Positions 61,208 to 64,000 of a stretch of 64,000 nucleotides of DNA are shown piece by piece. Source of the stretch: DASZQL01 sp964391865. GTDB lineage: Bacteria > Planctomycetota > Phycisphaerae > Phycisphaerales > UBA1924. Numbering within the stretch: position 1 is the stretch's first letter; each line of letters begins with the position of its first letter. A model generated the notes under the pieces. The model was not told where the DNA came from and made no database searches. It worked only from the letters and a program-made list of their open reading frames with translations. The stretch spans positions 310,001 through 374,000 of the forward strand of contig CAYMNQ010000002.1 in NCBI GenBank assembly GCA_964391865.1, given 5' to 3'. Both the position numbers and the translations under genes were made by a program.

Positions 61208-61213
61208 TACCCT
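61208..61213 (+). promoter_or_regulatory. Putative -10 box (TACCCT), leaderless scoA mRNA
   Basis: TACCCT preceded by TGC gives an extended -10-like TGCTACCCT. ATG 61220 follows after six bases with no Shine-Dalgarno. This matches the spacing at mqnB. Confidence 0.42.
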
Positions 61214-61219
61214 GTGCCC

Positions 61220-61945
61220 ATGCTGAACAAGATCGTGCCAACCGCCGCCGACGCCATCAAGATTGCACGCGAGCGCGGCATCCTCAAGGACAACATCACC
61301 GTCATGGTCGGCGGGTTCGGGCTCTGCGGCATCCCCGAGCAGCTCATCATCGCGCTCCGCGATTCGGGCGTGAAGGGGCTGACCTGCATCTCCAACAACG
61401 CGGGCGTCGATGACTGGGGGCTCGGGCTGCTGCTGCAGACGCGCCAAATCCGAAAGATGGTCTCCAGCTACGTTGGCGAGAACGCGGAGTTCGAGCGCCA
61501 GTTCCTCTCGAAGGAACTCGAAGTCGAATTCAACCCGCAGGGCACGCTGGCGGAGCGCATCCGCGCGGGCGGCGCGGGCATCCCCGCGTTCTACACCGCC
61601 ACGGGCGTCGGCTCGCCCGTCGCCGTCGGGAAGGAAACCCGCGAGTTCAGTTTCAAGGACGTGAAGCGCACGTACGTGATGGAGACGGGCCTCTTCGCAG
61701 AGCTGTCGCTCGTGAAGGCGCACACCGCCGACAAGGCGGGCAACCTGATCTACCGGAAGACCGCGCGGAACTTCAACCCGATGATGGCGACCGCCGGCAG
61801 CTTGGTGATCGCCGAAGTCGAGCGCATCGCCGAGGTCGGCGAGATCGACGCCGACGAGGTGCACACCCCCGGCAACTACATCGACTTCATCGTTCAGACC
61901 AAGCCCGAGAAGCGCATCGAGCAGCGCACCACCCGCCCGGCATGA
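61220..61945 (+). CDS. scoA: 3-oxoacid CoA-transferase subunit A
   Basis: 241 residues. MVGGFGLCGIPEQLIIALRD near residue 30, LTCISNNAGVDDWGLGLLLQ, FNPQGTLAERIRAGGAGIPA, FYTATGVGSP, KTYVMETG-like KRTYVMETGLFAELSLVKAH and KTARNFNPMMATAG are diagnostic of subunit A. The enzyme moves CoA between succinyl-CoA and acetoacetate or related acids; the catalytic Glu is in subunit B. No subunit B gene lies next to it, which is unusual because scoA and scoB are usually adjacent. Its stop overlaps the LapA-like start (ATGA). Confidence 0.93.
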   Translation: MLNKIVPTAADAIKIARERGILKDNITVMVGGFGLCGIPEQLIIALRDSGVKGLTCISNNAGVDDWGLGLLLQTRQIRKMVSSYVGENAEFERQFLSKELEVEFNPQGTLAERIRAGGAGIPAFYTATGVGSPVAVGKETREFSFKDVKRTYVMETGLFAELSLVKAHTADKAGNLIYRKTARNFNPMMATAGSLVIAEVERIAEVGEIDADEVHTPGNYIDFIVQTKPEKRIEQRTTRPA

Positions 61946-62133
61946 GCAAGCAGACTCGTTCTATCATCGCGATCGTCGCTTCGGTCCTGGTGATCGTGCT
62001 CATCCTGCTGAATCTCCACACGGTGGGCGTGCGCCTGGTGATCGCGGAAGTCCGCATGCCCGCGGCGGTGCTCATCGCGGTGTGCGTGATCCTCGGCTTC
62101 GCCATCGGCGCGGGGTGGAAGCGGCGGGTGTAG
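61942..62133 (+). CDS. LapA-domain (DUF1049) small membrane protein
   Basis: 63 residues. Two membrane helices (SIIAIVASVLVIVLILLNL and AAVLIAVCVILGFAIGAGW) flank a short loop VGVRLVIAEVRMP, the typical LapA/DUF1049 layout with Asn in the first helix and a basic C-terminal end (KRRV). The family is linked to lipopolysaccharide assembly in proteobacteria, but its role here is unknown. It is translationally coupled to scoA by ATGA. Confidence 0.75.
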   Translation: MSKQTRSIIAIVASVLVIVLILLNLHTVGVRLVIAEVRMPAAVLIAVCVILGFAIGAGWKRRV

Positions 62134-62143
62134 AACATGCCAA

Positions 62144-62216
62144 TGACCTGTTCCTGCAGGTCAGTGCGCCTTGAAGCCCGCCGCGCGATCACACTGACCC
62201 GAGGAACGGGTCAGTG
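62144..62216. repeat. Pair of related hairpins, inverted, with complementary loops
   Basis: TGACCTG-TTCCTG-CAGGTCA (62144-62163) and CACTGACCCG-AGGAA-CGGGTCAGTG (62192-62216). The second is close to the reverse complement of the first extended by flanking bases. The loops TTCCT and AGGAA are complementary. They lie between convergent genes, so a bidirectional terminator is possible, but neither has a T tract. Confidence 0.6.
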
Positions 62217-62237
62217 GCACGACATCTCTCACGCTCA

Positions 62238-62792
62238 TCACGCCGCCCGATCCGCGAACCCCGCGAGTTCCAGCAGTTCGTTCTCGATGCGGCTGGTCGC
62301 CCGCGCCAGGCGCGACGACAGCAGCGCCTCGACATCGATGTCGAAGCCGTCGGCACTCGGGTCGAGCACCGCGACATCCACATCCGACGCGCCCGCGCCC
62401 ACCAGCACCGAGCGGAACGTCCGCGCGGCGAGATCAGCCCCGCGCGGGCCATTGGCGCTGGCGAGGATCACCAGCACGGGCCGCCGGCGCCACACCGACG
62501 CCGGCACGCGCGACACGAACAGCTTGAGCAACCCCAAGCTCTCCGGGCGGCTCGCATCGGCGGCGACCGCCACGAACTCCGCGTTCCGCACCGCTTCCGC
62601 GGCGGCGTTCAAGCGGTCGCTCGGGTAGCCGTCGAGCAGTGCCGCCCTCGGCAGGCGCGACAGGTCGATCTTCTGCGACAGCACGCCGCGATCGACCAGC
62701 GTCGCGACCGAATACGCGCCGATCGACGGCGACGGCGCGCCCGGCTCGGCGGGGGAGGAATCAATCACGACGGCGGTTTCTGGATAGTTCAT
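62238..62792 (-). CDS. Flavodoxin-fold FMN reductase-like (SsuE-like) protein
   Basis: 184 residues. Opening VVIDSSPAEPGAPSPSIGAY resembles the FMN-phosphate loop of NADPH-dependent FMN reductases, though the usual GSxRxxS is degenerate. Later segments IDLSRLPRAALLDGYPSDRL, VRNAEFVAVAADASRPESLG and LLKLFVSRVPASVWRRRPVL match the ALL-G, A-D-ALVVATPVYRASY and LLKxFLD-LP regions. The expected Y-x-G/A-S motif is replaced by DASRPESLG. The fold is likely, flavin reductase activity uncertain. AAGG lies ten bases before ATG 62792. Confidence 0.6.
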   Translation of the reverse strand: MNYPETAVVIDSSPAEPGAPSPSIGAYSVATLVDRGVLSQKIDLSRLPRAALLDGYPSDRLNAAAEAVRNAEFVAVAADASRPESLGLLKLFVSRVPASVWRRRPVLVILASANGPRGADLAARTFRSVLVGAGASDVDVAVLDPSADGFDIDVEALLSSRLARATSRIENELLELAGFADRAA

Positions 62793-62854
62793 GGCTCTAC
62801 AACCTTTCGCTCCGATGCATTTCGGCGGTTCGTGGGTTCATGTGAAGAAAGCGG

Positions 62855-62897
62855 AAAAACAACACAGGCCGCGTCGCTTGGTGGGCGGCGCGGCCTG
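62855..62897 (-). terminator. Rho-independent terminator after the possible small gene
   Basis: Minus-strand stem CAGGCCGCG / CGCGGCCTG (62897-62865), nine bases with a 15-base loop, followed by TGTTGTTTTT. It lies 40 bases after the stop at 62938 and over 400 bases after the CusF-like stop, so it implies a transcript between the two. Confidence 0.7.
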
Positions 62898-62937
62898 GAT
62901 AGGCCTGTTCGGATCGTTTGGGCGGTTCTGGAGTGAC

Positions 62938-63105
62938 TTAGCCGGTCACCCTCACACGCCCGCGATCCACGCCGCCGCACGCATTCGTCTGCGTACGCTG
63001 ACAATGAAGTCGCATGGCCATGTGGGCGACCGCCACGCTCGCGAACGCAATAACGCCCTGGTTCAGGGCTTTCTGCGTCGGATTGGCGGCGATCGAGCGG
63101 TTCAT
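62938..63105 (-). CDS. Possible 55-residue small protein, function unknown
   Basis: ATG 63105 to TAA 62938: MNRSIAANPTQKALNQGVIA, FASVAVAHMAMRLHCQRTQT, then NACGGVDRGRVRVTG. A hydrophobic stretch of about 15 residues could be one membrane helix, with two Cys in the tail. Support: a GATACT box lies on the minus strand nine bases before the ATG (like ribF), and a strong terminator follows 40 bases after the stop. No Shine-Dalgarno. It is too short for reliable coding statistics, so it may be chance. Confidence 0.35.
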   Translation of the reverse strand: MNRSIAANPTQKALNQGVIAFASVAVAHMAMRLHCQRTQTNACGGVDRGRVRVTG

Positions 63106-63305
63106 GACGGCGGAAGTATCGACCCGAAACCGGGCCGAGTCAAGGGATCAACTCACGAAATGTTCTACGCCCGAACCCGGGCGCTGGTTTCACTCTGCAT
63201 AAATGAATCAGCGGCAACGAACGCCGAACCGGGCGTGAATCTTTCGGATTCACCGGACGAGCAGATTCACCGCGGAGCCGCGGTGCACTCTTCTCCGGAA
63301 TGCGC

Positions 63306-63782
63306 TCAGTGCTGGTGCGGCGGCGCGGGGCTCGACGCGGGCGGCGCGAAGTTGAGCCGCGTGTCATCGGGCAGGCGCACGGCATTTGTCACGGCGTATG
63401 CCGTCGGTCGCTTCAGCGCGGTGTCGTACTCGACCTCAAAGGTGAGTTCGATCTTGTTCCCCAGCTTGATGCCGTCGAGCGAGACGCCCGGCTTGAGCGG
63501 GAAGGGCATCTCCATCGCGGGCATGCCGAGCGCACCGTTCTCGCCCATGAAGTGCGGGATCGGCTCGTGGCGGACGGTGAAGGCCGCCGTCGGGTTCTCC
63601 GAATTCGGGATCAGCGCCACAATGGCGCGCGTGGTGTATTCGTGCACCACGATGTTCGCGGGCTTCTGCTCCGCGCTGCCCGCGTCGCTCTTCCGGCAAC
63701 TCCACAGCGCGATTGGCATCGTCGCCAGTGCGCTGACCGCCACGGAGAGAACCCACAAACGTTTCGCCATGCCGCAATTCAT
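63306..63782 (-). CDS. CusF-like copper-binding lipoprotein
   Basis: 158 residues (ATG 63782; ATG 63770 is also in frame). Signal peptide with Cys29 after ALWS, a plausible lipobox. Core: HEYTTRAIVALIPNSENPTA, FTVRHEPIPHFMGENGALGM, PAMEMPFPLKPGVSLDGIKL, GNKIELTFEVEYD. The HEPIPHFM and MPAMEMPF blocks supply His and Met ligands, as in CusF_Ec-type periplasmic copper chaperones. The C-terminus PAPPHQH ends in His. TATCAT lies six bases before ATG 63782, with no Shine-Dalgarno. Together with the HMA-MauE protein it hints at copper handling. Confidence 0.82.
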   Translation of the reverse strand: MNCGMAKRLWVLSVAVSALATMPIALWSCRKSDAGSAEQKPANIVVHEYTTRAIVALIPNSENPTAAFTVRHEPIPHFMGENGALGMPAMEMPFPLKPGVSLDGIKLGNKIELTFEVEYDTALKRPTAYAVTNAVRLPDDTRLNFAPPASSPAPPHQH

Positions 63783-63788
63783 GACAGC

Positions 63789-63794
63789 ATGATA
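63789..63794 (-). promoter_or_regulatory. Putative -10 box (TATCAT), leaderless CusF-like mRNA
   Basis: Minus-strand TATCAT, six bases, then ATG 63782. A TTGATG further upstream resembles a -35 element but the spacing (20 bases) is longer than usual. Confidence 0.4.
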
Positions 63795-63816
63795 GACGCT
63801 CGGCGGCGCACTCTCA

Positions 63817-64000
63817 TCAACGGATCGTGTACGACTGCATGCGTGTGTCTGCCGAGCCGTCGTCGCGCAGGTAAAGCACGGAAGAGTTCACGACGCCCGT
63901 CCGGCCGCTCACGAAATTGCCATCGATCCTCCACGCCGCGCCGAGAGCGGCGGCGCTGATCGCGGGGTTGGGCGACGCGATCAGCGCCCGGAGCGCGGGC
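63817..64000 (-). CDS. C-terminal end of an unidentified protein, cut by the window edge
   Basis: The minus-strand frame is open from base 64000 to TGA 63819-63817 and gives 60 residues: PALRALIASPNPAISAAALG, AAWRIDGNFVSGRTGVVNSS, VLYLRDDGSADTRMQSYTIR. Composition and the aromatic/charged ending look like real protein. No family was recognised. It lies 34 bases upstream of the CusF-like ATG on the same strand, so the two could share a transcript, although the TATCAT box suggests a separate start. Confidence 0.5.
   Translation of the reverse strand, partial: PALRALIASPNPAISAAALGAAWRIDGNFVSGRTGVVNSSVLYLRDDGSADTRMQSYTIR

Larger units (their letters stand above)
62793..63305. other. Intergenic, 513 bases: terminator and possible small gene
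   Basis: Contains the terminator at 62855-62897, the possible 55-residue gene at 62938-63105, and a CACCGCG/CGCGGTG hairpin near 63277-63294 just after the CusF-like stop. The rest holds nothing recognisable. Confidence 0.5.

Noticed and set aside
62930..63300. tmRNA or other structured RNA in the gap next to the CusF-like gene
   Set aside because: No tRNA-like acceptor end, no resume-codon peptide tag and no CCA end were found; a small protein frame with terminator explains it better.

Overview
The window is high-GC bacterial chromosome. It looks like a planctomycete, most likely of the Phycisphaerae. This is inferred from the mix of H-X9-DG-type pseudopilin-like proteins, dockerin-like C-termini, short secreted proteins ending in a PEP-CTERM-like PAP...ARRRR tail, a futalosine-pathway hydrolase, CusF/MauE-type copper-related proteins and a very long SecA. 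No rRNA, tRNA, CRISPR array, insertion sequence or prophage was recognised. Coding density is high and many genes overlap by ATGA or GTGA.

Layout. 1-6.5 kb: the 3' part of secA, converging on a ribF-nrnA-methyltransferase operon (minus), then mqnB (plus). 6.7-12.3 kb: a type IV pilus inner-membrane cluster, pilM-N-O-P-like-pilB (plus). 12.3-24.8 kb: a nearly complete type II secretion cluster (minus), in transcription order a secreted dockerin-like protein, gspH, G, E, F, then D, I, J, K, L-like, M-like and a GspC-like membrane protein. 25.2-29.3 kb: a 1382-residue secreted protein with a structured leader. 29.8-37.5 kb: a LuxR-type regulator divergent from pilT-pilC and three pilus minor-component genes, one of 938 residues. 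37.7-43.6 kb: a small-multidrug-export-like membrane protein, a secreted beta-helix/dockerin protein, a second LuxR-type regulator and gnd. 43.9-46.5 kb: three tandem paralogues with PEP-CTERM-like tails. 46.8-55 kb: thioredoxin-like protein, yellow/MRJP-like lipoprotein, two pseudopilin-like proteins, RidA, a frameshifted S23-type four-helix-bundle gene, transaldolase and a membrane-anchored Ser/Thr kinase. 55.3-61.1 kb: an HMA-MauE fusion, a TPR protein and a sensory operon of sigma-region-4-like membrane protein, histidine kinase and REC-XRE regulator. 61.2-64 kb: an orphan CoA-transferase A subunit, LapA-like protein, FMN-reductase-like protein, a possible 55-residue small protein, a CusF-like lipoprotein and a truncated gene at the edge.

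How it fits together: SecA, T2SS and T4P machinery occupy about 37 kb with several secreted proteins, so the left half reads as an envelope-export region. Only one secretin (a predicted lipoprotein) is present; no major pilin, PilQ or prepilin peptidase was found, so these must lie elsewhere or be shared.

The least explained signals are non-coding: hairpins sharing a GCTCTG/CAGAGC hexaloop, other paired hairpins, a four-hairpin leader ahead of the 1382-residue protein, and a recurrent TANNNT box 6-13 bases upstream of start codons that lack a Shine-Dalgarno sequence, suggesting leaderless or near-leaderless mRNAs. All positions, motifs and identities were read by eye; no database search was run.
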